Counted from the stretch's first letter, positions 11,991 through 24,956 are shown. The stretch is 64,000 nucleotides of DNA from Doris montereyensis (GCA_037039925.1 JAXRKP010000113.1:137001-201000); one strand, 5' to 3'. Notes: a model not told the origin generated them from the letters alone. Program-made: numbers and translations.

Positions 11991-11994
11991 TTAT

Positions 11995-14800
11995 AATATA
12001 TCATGATGAGAGACCCGGGCAGTGGGCAGGTAAGCACTTGTACGGGGAGTAGATGATTCCGCCCTCCATGAGTCTCCTGCTGCCTTGCAGGTCAGTCTTG
12101 ACTGACCAAAGGCTAAGGGAGTTAACCCTGACAGAAAATAACAACCTGCGCCTTGCATGCTGGTATTGAATGACCAAGGCCTAAGGGCGTTAACCCTGAC
12201 AGAAAATAACAAGGCCTGGTAGGGGGCATCAAGGTGGCAGCCCCACTATCTACCTAGGGTACAGTGGGCTAATCCCCTGCTTATCCAAAACCTAACTGAT
12301 GCAGAGAAATGAATATAATATACCCGCCTTGACCTTTCAATGACATATGGAAACAAACACGGACTGTGATTTTTGGAACATGGAATGTTAGGGTAATACG
12401 TTAGAAAATAGTTGAAGAAATGGAAAAATTCAAAGTAGACATTTTGGCTATGATAGAAACAAAGAAAAAGGACAAAGAATAGAAAATGAAGGACCAAATA
12501 ATATTTTAATCTTCTCAGGAGTAGATGTCAAAGATAGAGCTAGAGCAGGAGTAGGTCTCCTAGTACATAAAAGGCATGAAAAGCTACTAGAAAGCTGGAA
12601 ATTTATAAGCCCATGGCTATTAGAGGTAAATATTAAACCAAACGGAAGAGAAATTAAATTATTGATAGCTTATGAACCAAACGAAGACGTCACCAAACAA
12701 GAAAAAGATACCTTCAAAAACAATTTACAAATAGCTGCAGAGAATCTTAAACCCAAACAGGAACTAATGCTTTTAGGAGATTGAAACGCTAGAGTAGGCA
12801 ACAATATAGAAACATCAGAAGAAGTAATAGGTAAAGAAGGAGAGACAACAACTTCTTCAAATGGCGAGAGACTAATAGATTTTTGCCTAAAGAATAACAT
12901 GAAGATAGCCAACACATTTTTTCCTCATAAAGATATATATATCTACAAATACACAAGAGTAAATGAAGACCGGTGTGAAAAGTCAATGATAGACTACATA
13001 ATAGTGAACAGCTCTCTTTTTTTACAGTACATTGGATACAAGAGTAAGCAGAGGAGCAGAAATATTTAGTGATCATCATTTAGTGATTGCTGAAATGAGA
13101 TTACTGGCTGAAGAAAACAAACAGAAAAGGAAAGAGAAGAAAGCTACTAAACTCAAAATAGAGGAGCTAAATAAACTAATAGTAAAAAAGATAGACCAAT
13201 TTAGGATAAAAAAGTGTATCAGTGAAAGGCAGATGGATCTGAATGATGATAGCACAATAGAAGAAAAGTGGCAGATGTATAAAGAAACACTCCTCAGTTG
13301 TACTGAAGAGGTCTGTGGTAGGAAACAAATTAAAGGAGATGGGAAAAGAACAGCATGGTGGAATGAGAATGTCAAAACTAAGATCAAAGAAAAGAAGGAT
13401 GCCTGGAAGAAATACTTGCAAACAAAGAGACCAGAGGATAGGATAGATTACGTGAATAAAATAACTATCACCAAAGAGGAAGTGAGGAAAGCAAAACAGC
13501 AACAATGGGAAGAGTGGACAAAGACTTCAAGAAAGCTATCGAGAAATCAAAAGCTGTTCTGGGGGCAATGAAGAGCATGAGAAAGACCAAAGCATTCCCA
13601 ATACGACAAATTAAGAATGCCAAAGGAGAAATAATGAAAGAAGACAGCCAAATCATGGAAGCGTGGAGAAAGTATTTTCAATTTACATAATCCCTCCAGA
13701 ACGAATGAAACAAGGAGTAACGATCAATTAGTAAGAGTAACAAGTAATCAAGATGAGAGAGCTGAAGATGTAGATATATCAATCAAACAGCTATAAGATA
13801 AGTGAAATTAGAAAGGCCCCAGGAGCAGATCAAGTTTATCCAGAAATGATTAAAAACCAAGGGAGAGAGGCAGACAAACTACTACATGCAATATTCCAAC
13901 AAGCATGGAAGTCAAAACAGGTGCCAAATGACTGGAAAAGGAAACGTTAGTACCAATACACCAAAAAGGATCAACCATGGAATGCTTCAGTCGAATATCA
14001 ACATTATGAACAATGAACTAAATAAAAGAGGAATGAGAGTAAATGCAAAGAAAACCAAAACATTGCTAGTAACCAGGGAAGCTAAAACACAAAATCTTAA
14101 ATTGGACAGGGAGAGTTAAGAACAAATTCACAGCTACAATTACCTAGGAGTAATGATTAACTCGGAGGGAAAACTAAGAGAAGAAATCAGCCAGAGAATC
14201 CAAAAGGCAAAATGCAATATATAACCATATAGGAAAGGTATTTGTAGGTAAACAAGAATTATCAACAAAAACCAAAATGGCAGAATACAACACGGTTTAT
14301 TGTCCTAGTCCTACTCTCCTCTATGGCAGTGAAACCTGGACCTTAGACAGTAGGGAATACAGTAAAATACAGGCAGCTGAAATGAAATATCTAAGAAGAG
14401 TAGTAGGAAAACTAAAAGAGACAAAATCAAAATCGCAACGATAAGAGATCAAACCAAAGCAGATGGCATTAAAACTAAGATAGAAATAAATCAATTGAGG
14501 TGGTTTGGGCATGTAAACAGAATGAATGACAATAGAATAGCTAAATCAGAGTACAGTGCTAAACCCCAAAGTAAAAGACCAAAAGGCAGACCTCAGAGAA
14601 AGTGGGAAGAAGATATAAAAGAGGCATTGAAGAGTAGAAATTTAACATTTTTGGAAAGAAACAGAAAATGCCAGGACAGCATCCTGAAGAAAGAAGATGT
14701 CAGGCATCTGAACCCATACACCGAAAGGTGGAATGGGAATTGATCAAGAGAGAGAAATGATGAGAGACAAATGTTACCGTCAAGTGAAAATGTAAGGCGT
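11995..14800 (+). mobile_element. RTE-like LINE, degenerate and internally deleted
   Basis: Non-LTR retrotransposon of the type encoding an endonuclease followed by reverse transcriptase (craniofacial-development-protein-2-like endonuclease). Endonuclease remnants: FKVDILAMIETKKKDK near 12430, AGVGLLVHKRHEKLLE near 12550, LMLLGD*NARVG at 12770 where the expected Trp is TGA, and a linker region at 13032-13571 (AWWNENVKTKIKEKKDAWKK). RT remnants: IRKAPGADQVYPEMIKN at 13810, then a jump to VNAKKTKTLLVTRE at 14040, so the palm with the catalytic aspartates is missing. The C-terminal part (TLLYGSETWTL at 14317, LRWFGHVNRMND at 14496, KRPKGRPQRKWEEDIKEAL at 14570) is well kept. A second copy of the same family is at 63.3-64 kb. 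Confidence 0.85.
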
Positions 14801-15049
14801 CACCCTGTCTCCATTCCTTCCGTGCTTTAATGCTAAAGATCTGATTGACGTTCTGATCCAAATTTTGATCATGTGTTGTATCATTGTACAATATTTATAA
14901 TAATCGTCTTTTGCTCAATGTTTTCTTCATAATTCATTTCTGCTGAACGGTGTCAACATTCTTCATTGTCAACGCATAATTTCCATAGGCACTGATTTTC
15001 TCTCATTTTCTGTTCAAATACTTAAAATGTGGCTGTGTATGGGGCATAG

Positions 15050-15240
15050 ATAGCCTTGTCGTTTGGCTGCTGGACTTGGGATTATGAGGTCTTGGTTTTG
15101 AATCCTGACAAAGCTGCTACTATGTCTGACGTTGTGTTTCTTGTGACAGACATATGTCTCCACTCAAACCGAATGAAAATTGGTACTAGCGTCAGCTGAG
15201 GAGTAAACTGCCAGATTAGCATGCTGAGTAGGAGGCAATG
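15050..15240 (+). repeat. tRNA-derived SINE (family B)
   Basis: Head TAGCCTTGTCGTTTGGCTGC and B-box-like GGTTTTGAATCCTG, then a body with GTGACAGACATATG and TTGGTACTAGCGTCAGCTGA. The best-preserved family-B copy in the window. Confidence 0.65.
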
Positions 15241-16168
15241 TATTATTACCTATTTTTTCACCCTATAGACACCAGTTCTTGAAGAGACTACTGTATCATG
15301 AGTCAACTAAGTCACAAATGCATATATTGATATTGTATTGTCTCCAAGGGACGCAGTGATCCACCATTTTCCCTTCAAATGTGCTTTCATATCATTGTGA
15401 TATTTGATTGAGTTTTGTTTAGCATTTTCAAATGCCTACATTGCCTGCATATTATATTTTTAAATGTGAGTTTGGTGTATGTCTTTAATGATGCATCAGT
15501 CCCGATTGTATAAAAAAGGAAAAATGATAGACCCATTTAAAATACATGCACTTTATTATATCATGGCATTTCTAGAGTGATTGGCTAGAGTGTGTAAGTG
15601 TTGAGTGTGTAGCAACAAAGAATGTAGTATAATGTTAGGTCAGACTCAAATCTTTTACGCTGCATGTGACATTGGAGAACATATGTAGGAAGTCCACAAC
15701 TGTGGTTGCCTAGGGTTGCAGTCTTTTTTACTTTTTTTCTTTCCTTCTTGCTTTTAGTTTTCAGATTTTGCAATGAGTTTGCCTGATTTGTTTTTTTGTT
15801 GTTGTTGACTTGTTTACGTTCAAGTTCAAGTTTTTACATATGAGAGAGCTTTCATTTTCAGACCCACTTTTATCATTACTGTGAATGCTTCATTAAGTGC
15901 ATTGGGGTTGCAAAGCTAGGCTTGCTTTTCTGTGCCTTGTATGTACTGGCTGAAAACTTAGATGTCTTGTGGTATCAAACCCAGTTTACTGGACAAGAAA
16001 AAGTAGAAGACAAGCAACACTTGTAAATGATTGAATTTAAGCAATGACAAAGTGTGAGATGTTTGTGTGAAGAAGAAGAAAATTTGAGGGTGAGGAAGCA
16101 TATGGTGTGGAGGAAGGGTCGGATGGGATATGGGGATACAATGTGAACCTCAGTATGTTGGTTTAGAT

Positions 16169-16543
16169 CAGGGGTCACCAAACTATGACCTGTAGGCCAG
16201 ATCCCATTTGCGCAATCAATTCGTCCGGCTGTCGCCATGCTACCATGCAGGAAATCTCAAATTTTTGTTTGTTTGGTTTGTCAGATTCAGATATATGCTC
16301 ACTAGATCTGATATAACTATCTTATTACAACATCACTTAATTTGATGACTGTTTGGAAAATATGTTTGCTATCTCTATTTTTCTTTATGTATTTTGTATA
16401 TCGTGTATTGAAAAATCAGTACGTTTGTTGTCTTTATTCTTTATGTATTCACTGTAATGTATTGAACAAAATAGTTATCAGGCCCCGTGGTTGGCATTCT
16501 CTCAATTATCAGACCCATTTTGAGAAAAATTTGGTGACCCCTG
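16169..16543. mobile_element. hAT-like MITE with perfect 8-bp target duplication
   Basis: A 375-bp element whose ends are exact 14-bp inverted repeats (CAGGGGTCACCAAA / TTTGGTGACCCCTG). It is flanked on both sides by the identical 8-mer GTTTAGAT (16161-16168 and 16544-16551). An 8-bp duplication and a CAGGGG terminus are classic for hAT elements. It has no transposase, so is non-autonomous. The intact duplication suggests a fairly recent insertion. Confidence 0.9.
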
Positions 16544-16787
16544 GTTTAGATAATAAACATTCAGTTTGGCAATATTGTTTAAATTAGGACAGAGCAGATC
16601 AAATTTGAGAGCTAGAGATAACACTCAAGTCAATAAATGATTTTTCAAAGGGAGGCATGGAACAACTGCCATCTAAAATAGCAACGTATTTACAGATTTT
16701 TGCCGATCATGTGCAGTCTTGAGTTTATGTACATTCCTGGATACGTCCAGCCCAGGCAGTGCTGCATAAGAGATAGTTTTATTGTTG

Positions 16788-16789
<2 letters not shown>

Positions 16790-16822
<33 letters not shown>

Positions 16823-16823
16823 T
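16790..16823. repeat. (ATT)n microsatellite
   Basis: Run of TTATTA repeats preceded by GTTGTTG. Confidence 0.9.
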
Positions 16824-17795
16824 ACATCTGTTTATGTTGTTTTGACTTTTTAGTCTGTTACTGGTGAGCTTTTTGTCATTGAGCATTCATAACAAATCAT
16901 TGGGCCATGCAATGACATGTAAGGCAGTGTGTGTGTGGATGTAAATGGATTGCATATAGTTGGTTGTTTTTCTCTATCAGTATTTCTTAGAAATACAGTC
17001 ACCGTGGCTTAGCGTCATGGGGTCTGTTCCCCTTGTCTTTCTGTGATGCCATCCAAAGTGATGGTATCCGTTTCTAAAGGGGAACAATCATGAAGTGTGT
17101 TCTTTGTTTCCATAAACATGTTCAATCGTACATTGTAAACAACATTAGGTAACTGTCCCTCTCCTCTTCCCCCGTTTCAGAGCACACCTAAACTCATAAT
17201 CATAAAAAAATATTTCGCACCTTACCAGTCCCGCTTTCCTTAGCCCTAGGTTGTGTAAGAAGAGTCTTAGGAAATGGTCGGTTTTGTTGCAGTCTTACAG
17301 AGATGTGGGAAATGTCCGTCTCCTCTTGTAATGAGTTGCCTAGCAGGAGTTATCTGTCCCTTTGCTGTGAAGTTCAGACAGCACGACGTCATATCGGCTA
17401 TAAAAATGTGTAACAAATACAGTATTTGTTGGTGGCATGAAAGAATTTGTTCCAGACATCAAATTTAGCACTCGAATTGGGCATTGTACTTCTCATCTCC
17501 GTGTGATGCTAAGCAAAAACCGCCATGATGGACGCACTATCCTGTGACTTTTATATAGAAACAATTTTTTCACAGTCATTTAACCTTTTCATGACCAAAG
17601 CGTTCCACTATCCACAGTGGCGCTAAATGGTGGCGACTATATTCCAATAAGCATGGTTTGGTCTTTAGAAAAAGGGACATGCCTTTGAACGTTATCCTTA
17701 TATTGAGCACATGTTTCATTTTTTTTTAGGATGAATGATGTAACATAACAATATAAATTGCAAAGTTGAAAAAGACAATCAGTGTAACATCTGAT

Positions 17796-17988
17796 ACAGT
17801 TGACGCTGCCAATAAGCACACTGTTCGGGAGAAGACTGGAGCGTACTTATCGCTGAAGTGTGCTTGAGGTCGAACTATGGGAATAAAATCATGTAATTTA
17901 TATAGCAAAAAATTGATAAGAGTAATTTTGCATGCTTTAGACTGAAGCGTGCTTGAGGACGATGTGCTTATAGGCAGCGCCGACTTTA
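17796..17988. mobile_element. short Tigger/pogo-like TIR element
   Basis: Starts ACAGTTGACGCTGCCAATAA and ends with its imperfect complement (TATAGGCAGCGCCGACTTTA), both flanked by TA. The CAGT terminus and TA target fit pogo/Tigger MITEs. It is 193 bp and non-coding. Confidence 0.7.
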
Positions 17989-18445
17989 CTATTATGCTTG
18001 TACATGTAATGTAGTTTGAAGGACTTTAAGAAACAAAAGACTTTGCAAAGTCATGGTCTTGAATGAAAGTGAACGTTAAAGATATATAATTATAATATAT
18101 TTATCTTAAATTTCAACATTGAAAACATTTCCACTTGAAACACATTTATTGATGTTGATACCTATCCACCTTGTTTTCCTCTTAATTTTTATGCAATGAA
18201 ATATTGTTTTATTCAATGTCGCTATTACATGAACACATTTTTTTGAAATCATTCATATTTTTATGTCATTTTCCTTCTGTTTGAAAATCTTTCTTTCCTT
18301 GTCTTTCTGACCTCCTCGTCTTTTCTTTCTTTTTTTTTAAGTTGTCTGTTTTTGTACAGGTGCAAGTGGATGTGTGTGTTTGTTTGTCTGTATTTCTTTC
18401 ATTTTGCCAGTCTATCTTTCTATCCATTTCTGTGTCTAATTAATA

Positions 18446-18590
18446 GGGTGGGTGGTTGGCAAGCATTGCTGGGGTCCTACTTCTTTCTTTTTACTCTTTC
18501 ACTTTTATTTGTACCATTTCGTTTGACTCCTCTTGATTCACCCTGAGATCACCGCTTATGGTAGACATGGTAAATGTCAATTAAACAAAT
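18446..18590 (+). repeat. dispersed repeat family C
   Basis: Landmarks GGTTGGCAAGCATTGCTGGG, ATTCACCCTGAGATCACCGC and GGTAAATGTCAATTAAACAA. Confidence 0.75.
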
Positions 18591-18649
18591 AAATCGTAGG
18601 ACATCGGGTTATAGCCAACCTTTGGAATACACATGGTATGACAGCTGTC

Positions 18650-18800
18650 TGGACGTTTGACGGATGCTGCTGATAGGTACTACTTCTTTTCCTTTCATCT
18701 TTTTATTTATCTCTTCATTTTGCTGTTTCCTCTTAATTCTCCCTGAGATCACCGCAAATGGTGGGACGGATTAAATTCCAATTAAACAACCAAACAAATG
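18650..18800 (+). repeat. dispersed repeat family C
   Basis: Second copy 60 bp after the previous one: GATAGGTACTACTTCTTTTC, TTGCTGTTTCCTCTTAATTC, CCCTGAGATCACCGC, AATTAAACAACCAAAC. Confidence 0.75.
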
Positions 18801-19439
18801 ACAGCTGATATTCTTTTGATAAATTAGAATGAGAACTCAAATTTGAATGTTGAATAGGAAAATGACATGCAGGAGTTTTCAAATTGATACATCAAGCCAA
18901 TTTAATTTTGTTTCTGAATGATGTGTTTAAACCTTTTTTTTGTTGTTGGTATTATGTGTTGTTCATGAACCATTGGTCACAGTTGATTCAATGTCCTGTC
19001 ACAAATGTATTAAAGGCATTGCATCAGCAAAGTTTATTGTGAGTAATGTGAGAACATTTAATAATGTGCATGTATTAAGATTAAGAGGGAAAGTACACTT
19101 GACTGATTATTCTCTTTGCGAGCAAGTAGTTTATCAGAAAACAACCACAAGTAGGAAACATTGTCTCTGTTTATACCTTCATTGCTCGTACTACTGGTAT
19201 TCATGTTTTATGTTTTATCTTTTAGGAAAGATTGAGATGGGGGTGGTCTTCACCCTGAAAAATGCTTACTTTATACTATGTTTTGAATAGGGTTAGATGT
19301 AGATAAAGAGGAGAAAGTGAATAAATGATACTATTACTAATAGAACGATTATGTGTTACTGTTACCGTCTGAAGCATCAAACGAGCAATGATTATTTATT
19401 AAAGAGTCCCATGGATTTTCATAGTTTCTTTCCAATGAA

Positions 19440-19690
19440 GGGGGGCTTTTCAGCCCAAAGGTCGTGGGTTCAAGCTCTGCTAATGGTTGAAAAGTATTCT
19501 CGAGTTTTTTAATCTACTCCCTGGTCCAGATAGGTGGATCGACACCTAGTCCTATGGGAGGCGTACGATAAAAAGGAGGTCCTGTGTGCCGATGACAATA
19601 CTCTGCGCACGTTAAACATGACTATTTACAGGGCAATCTGGGCAAAATAAAAAATCTTACCAAAAACCCTAAGATCGCCTTAGTTGTGGG
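19440..19690 (+). repeat. tRNA-derived SINE (family A), near full length
   Basis: B-box-like GGTCGTGGGTTCAAGC, then AGGTGGATCGACACCTAGTC, AAAAAGGAGGTCC, CATGACTATTTACAGGGC and an A-rich tail with CCAAAAACCCTAAGATCGCC. It matches the reverse strand of the copies at 25.3 and 60.4 kb block for block. Confidence 0.75.
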
Positions 19691-20649
19691 TGTGGGCAAA
19701 TCAAAAAATCAAATCAATTCAAAATGCCAATGAAGAAGTGTGTGATGATGCAAAAGACAACATTTGTGAAATACATGTATATTATTGTGATTGTGAGCAC
19801 ATGCGTAATACAAATTGTGTAGGTTGCAATGGTGTGTGTCATGTCATCTGTCAGACAGACTCTAGAAAAGACTGTCTGTCTTCTTTTTATTAATTGTTTT
19901 TGTGTGTTATTTATGATTTCATTTTGATTTGATCATTTTAAACTTTATGGTTTCCAACACATTTTGATATTTTCCTGTGGATGATTTTTGATGATTGTGA
20001 TCATTTTAAACTCTTAATCATTGTTTCCAACATGAAAATTAATTTCCAATATTAATATTGATGTTGTGATTTTCCTTTGATTGTTTTGGAGTTTTTGGTT
20101 TCCAACATGAAAATTTGGATATTAATATTGATTTGTACCCGTTGACAAATTTCAACAAAGCTTGGTACTGTCGGCCTTAGAACCCGGACCACCTCAACCC
20201 ACTACTTCCACACAAAAAAGATTTTCCTTATTTAAAACCACCCCTTAAGATCCAGTGAGTTACAGCTCAGTCTGTCTCAGAACTTGGTCTGATCGTGAGG
20301 TGGGAGTCATGAAACCAATAATTTACATTCAATTTAATGCTAATAATTGCCGATAACCTGTGATATATAGCAAGTGAATGATAGAAAGACGGGTGGGATG
20401 TCTATTGCATTGGTCCATACACTAAATATAGGTACTATGTCAGATAGGCTTGCCAGACACCGACTGACAGACACGATATAATATACAATAATAATGAAGC
20501 AAAAATGCAAGGTATGTTGGAGTTCACCTTAGAACTCAACCCCCTAAGAACCTGCTGCTTTTGTCTCCTCAGGACCGGGTTCTTAGGTGGACACCACTGT
20601 AATAGAATCTCAGAATTTGTTTTGCGAGTGCTGTGAGCCCTGTTAGTAA

Positions 20650-21690
20650 GGCTGGTGAAAAATGGATCATGTCTTTGTTTTATTCTTTGTAAGACTGATG
20701 ATAAATGGATCATGTCTTTGTTTGATTCTTTGTAAGACTGATGATAAATAGATCATGTCTTTGTTTTATTCTTTGTAAGACTGATGATAAATGGATCATA
20801 TCTTTGTTTTGATTTTTTGTAAGACTGATGATAAATGGATCATGTCTTTGTTTTGATTTTTGTAAGACTGATGATAAATGGATCATGTCTTTGTTTTGAT
20901 TTTTGTAAGACTGATGATAAATGGATCATGTCTTTGTTTGATTCTTTGTAAGGCTGATGATAAATGGATCATGTCTTTGATTTGATTCTTTGTAAGACTA
21001 ATGATAAATGGATCATGTCTTTGTTTGATTGTTTATAAGACTCATGATAAATGGATCATGTCTTTGTTTTTTGTTTGTTTTGTAAGACTAATGAAAAAAT
21101 GGATCCTGTTTTTGTTTGATTCTTTGTAATCTGTTTTTGATTCTTTGTAAAATGATAAATGGATCATATCTTTGATTCTTTGTAAAACTGATGATAAATG
21201 GATCATATCTTTGATTCTTTGTAAAACTGATGATAAATGGATCATATCTTTGATTCTTTGTAAAACTGATGATAAATGGATCATATCTTTGATTCTTTGT
21301 AAAACTGATGATAAATGGATCATATCTTTTTTGATTCTTTGTAAGATTGATGATAAATGGATCATGTCTTTGTTTGATTCTTTGTAAGATTGATGATAAA
21401 TGGATCATGTCTTTGTTTGATTCTTTGTAGACTGATGATAAATGGATCATGTCTTTGTTTGATTCTTTGTAGACTGATGATAAATGGATCATGTCTTTGT
21501 TTGATTCTTTGTAAGACTGATGATAAATGGATCATGTCTTTGTTTGATTCTTTGTAAGATTGATGATAAATGGATCATCTGTTTTTGATTCTCTTTGTCT
21601 TGTTTGATTCTTTGTACTGATGATAAATGGATCATGTTTTGTTTGATTCTTTGTAGACTGATGATAAATGGATCATGTCTTTGTTTGCTT
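20650..21690. repeat. 39-43 bp satellite array, about two dozen copies
   Basis: Tandem units built on GATGATAAATGGATCATGTC followed by TTTGTTTGATTCTTTGTAAG. Unit length is about 43 bp in most of the array and 39 bp in a very homogeneous block around 21146-21340. Because 39 is a multiple of three, that block opens long periodic reading frames (13-residue repeats such as MIHLSSVLQRIKD on the minus strand) that are not genes. Confidence 0.9.
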
Positions 21691-21879
21691 TTGAAGTATT
21701 TATTCATGAATAAAGATGATTATGATACCTTAAGAAAAAGGGAGTTTCTTCTTATTGTGTTCTCTGTAGTCGTAGGTAAATATTGTGTTTATCTTAAACA
21801 ATTTAGACATATGCACATGTAGACATGCTCCCACAGTTACGGAGAGACTGTGTGAAACTGGTTGTCACTTCCAACTTAA

Positions 21880-22180
21880 GAATGGATGGTTCATGGCTCC
21901 ATTTGGTAGGTTCTACTTCTATCCATTCATTTTATCACATGTCTTTTATGTCTTTTACTTTGATTACTCCTATGATTCTAAATTCATCCATGGGCGATTG
22001 GACAAGGCTATTGGTAGGTCCTTTTTCTTTTCTTTCACTCATCTACCATTTTACTGTTTCCTCTAAATTTACCCTGAGATCACCGTATGTGGTGGAAGGG
22101 GTATATGTCAATGAATCAAACAAATTAAAATCTGAATTCACTGGTGAGATCACCACACTTGGTGAGACTGGTAACTTTCA
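21880..22180 (+). repeat. dispersed repeat family C, fused copies
   Basis: One partial copy at about 21880-21960 (GGTTCATGGCTCCATTTGGT, GTTCTACTTCTATCC), a fuller one at 21990-22110 (GGTCCTTTTTCTTTTC, CCCTGAGATCACCG) and a third tail fragment (GGTGAGATCACCACAC) to about 22180. Confidence 0.6.
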
Positions 22181-22439
22181 ATGAAACCAAACTACATGTA
22201 ATGAAATGGTAGTTGGAACCACACATCACATAATAAAGTCCAATCATAAAACAACTCAGAAATTCTTATTCTTCTTCATATGCAGAGTCTGAGGCAGGCA
22301 TTGGCTATCATGGATCTCCATTCTTCTCTGTCATTCAAGAATCTGATGAAGTTGTTGCTGATGTTTCTACTTGTGGTCCAGTTGTTAAGACATTTTATGT
22401 GTGTTCAGCTTTGCCTTCCTCTGCTTTTTGTTCCTTAAC

Positions 22440-23450
22440 TCAGAAATTATGAGAAAAAACTTTTTTTAATGTTTCTTTTAGTTTTGTCGAAATTAATTAC
22501 ATCATGAGTGAGTACCTAGTCTAAAGAATCAAAATCGTAATAAAAGAATAATGTTTAGTCAAGAGAAAATGCTTGAACCTGTGTCGTCAATGTCCACAAG
22601 TAATTATAGTTATAGCAGAATCAACAATCAATTAATTAGAAGCAAAAGAAGCAGCAAAGGTGTCTGCAGCGTTTTTCCTTGTTAATGGAGTACCTCACAA
22701 CCTGATCACTTTTTTGAAAGGGTAATTGTTCCTATTCAAATCCAAGCCTTAGTGATGTGCACAGTTGAAAACCGCATCTACTTTTGTATTCGGAAAATCA
22801 ATTGGTGTACCATTTTCAAGTGCATTGCATTTGCAGCAAGACCAAGTCATTGGTTATCACTATCAGTCACTCAGCATCATTTTATTATTGATAACATTCA
22901 AATGACGATATGAAATTAAGTAAGTTGTCTATCTACAAAGAAAAAAAAAGTGCCAGCAGATATCTTTGATGAGTTTTAAAAGACGAGTGTCATGCCGATA
23001 CTGATAGACATGCATAAATGGTCTCAGCAGTGGGGCATTGGGCATTTAGGTAAAAACCAGCTGAATGATGCTTGAGTAGCTTCCTTAGGTAACTCACGAA
23101 TATTACAAACAAACAAAACTAAACAAAAAAAGTGTCAAAACAAACAGTACATTTACATTCCAAGACACTGTCACCAAATTCATCCTTTTGTTTTAGCTTG
23201 TGTCACAGATAATGCGATTAAGAAAAAACAGCGAGTTTAATTAATGTTAGGTTTTTTAATTCCATTTTTATAATGACATAATGCTGTAAAATATCTATCA
23301 ATGTCTGAGATTTCTCACAAAATCTTATCAAAACAATTATGAGAACAAATATCACCTATGAATTTTTTAAAAATCAACATCATCAGTATTTCAATTTCAT
23401 GTGTGCATAATGTTTTTCACTTCCCAAGTCAACAAGACGTAATTGAGGAC
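22440..23450. other. intergenic, no gene seen
   Basis: AT-rich non-coding sequence; nothing supported. Confidence 0.4.
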
Positions 23451-23469
23451 AGACAAAAATTATGTCCCT

Positions 23470-24020
23470 TGGGGTGGGGGGGGGGGAGGGGGAGGCAGTT
23501 TTACCACAAATGGGACAAAACTTTTATTGCCCCACTGGATGGAGCAGTTCATTCCCTTGACATTCATACCATAACAAAGGCTCAGTATCGATTCTTTTAT
23601 TTTCATACGATTTTTTAGAAATGATACAATATATTGGTTGTACCATAAAAGCCCGCAATTTTGTCTAAAATATTACAAGTTGGTACTCATTTTAATTACC
23701 ACAAAAGTACTCTCCGAAAAATCTACTTTTGATGAATTATTGTCTTATTAGCTAAGATCGGCCGAATATTACGGTTCAAAGTATTATATTATCATTTTGA
23801 ATTGTTTATATGCGAAAAAACATTAAAATAACGGAAACAATAGTTAAAAATGCGATGTTCTTAAAATGTTACTTTTTGACAGTGATATGCGATCTACTTT
23901 TTTATTCATTGTCTGATTGCCCCCAAATTTGGTATGTAACATCTATAACTTCGTAGCTTTTTTCGATATCTCTTTAAATTTTTGCAAAAGGGATTTTTGT
24001 TGATTAAATTTGCCAAAAAT
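23470..24020 (+). repeat. dispersed inverted-repeat arm 1 (unknown family)
   Basis: Shares a co-linear series of blocks with the reverse strand of 55.98-56.69 kb: a G-run, TTTTACCACAAAT, CTGGATGGAGCAGTTCATTC, GGCTCAGTAT, AAGTTGGTACTCA, GTTTATATGCGAAAA, AATAACGGAAA, GTTAAAAATGC, TTGCCCCC. By eye about three quarters identical. Arm 1 lacks about 125 bp present in arm 2. No terminal repeats or transposase recognised. Confidence 0.8.
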
Positions 24021-24897
24021 TGGAAAGGTTGCTATATGCATTTTCCAAAAATTTATTGAACCGAATATTGTGTGTGCAAAGTTATAGCCAAATTTGTTTA
24101 TATAACTGAAAAAGCCTATTTGAAATGAAGGTGTTATTTTCGCAATGAAAATGCAAGATAAGCGGCGTTCCCCATGGCAACCACATGATAATTTTTGTTG
24201 TTGTAATATCCTTTTTAGCTAAGTTAGACATGCCGGTTAAAATTGTCTATATCAAATAATAATAAGAAACATGCTCAGGATCCCCCCCCCCCATGAAATA
24301 AAACATCAGTTATGTATATGATAGTACATGTAGTATGTAGTGCATACTATCCTATATATTTTATTTGTAAAATCAACACATGTGCAAGGGCTCAAACTGT
24401 TACAAATTCTATATGTCAACAACAAAAACAGTGATGCGTATATTAAAAAAAAAGCACAACTCATGTTTGTAGAATAATTATAATATGCTGAGAAATAGTT
24501 ACGGATGGAGAGAAAACTTTATAAAATATAAACCAAGGAAACAAAACATTTTTTTTTTAAAAATAACACACTATACACTTCAACTTAGTAAAACATATTC
24601 ATGAGGAAATAATGGACATGATTTCTGATATCCTTCAAAGCATCATTGAAGCATAAATAGACCGTACAGAGCAATAAATCGTGTTCACTTTATGATAATT
24701 TCTTCTCAGTAATTAGCAAGTCATTTTAAATAAATATTTTCAGCAATTGCTTCTATCCGCACATTGGTAATAAAATAGTAAATGTGGGGCTTGCTTGTTA
24801 TAACAAAATAAAAACGCATTTCTTTAAAATCTTCCCTTTGGAAAACAAAAAAATATCAAGTCAAAATATCAAACAAAGCAAAAGGAAACCCAAAGTA

Positions 24898-24903
24898 TTT
24901 ATT
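24898..24903 (-). terminator. CFAP54: CFAP54 polyadenylation signal
   Basis: AATAAA on the minus strand about 54 bases beyond the CFAP54 stop codon. Confidence 0.7.
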
Positions 24904-24956
24904 ACAACAATAACAACAACAACAATTTAGTTCCGCTATCACAGAGAAGGTGGAGG

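Noticed and set aside
13032..13571. Independent host gene of 179 residues
   Set aside because: It is the linker between endonuclease and reverse transcriptase of the surrounding LINE.
19684..19893. Cysteine-rich small secreted protein
   Set aside because: No signal peptide, begins in the tail of a SINE, no splice support; cysteines come from TGT-rich sequence.
21042..21492. Repeat proteins of 107 and 134 residues (MIHLSSVLQRIKD units)
   Set aside because: Artefact of the 39-bp satellite period; open on both strands equally.
20650..21690. CRISPR-like regular array
   Set aside because: Units are contiguous without unique spacers, and the DNA is animal nuclear; a simple satellite. Same for 58155-58640.
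22270..22440. Possible retrotransposon 3' fragment
   Set aside because: Word pattern resembles LINE-linked sequence but too short and diverged to support.
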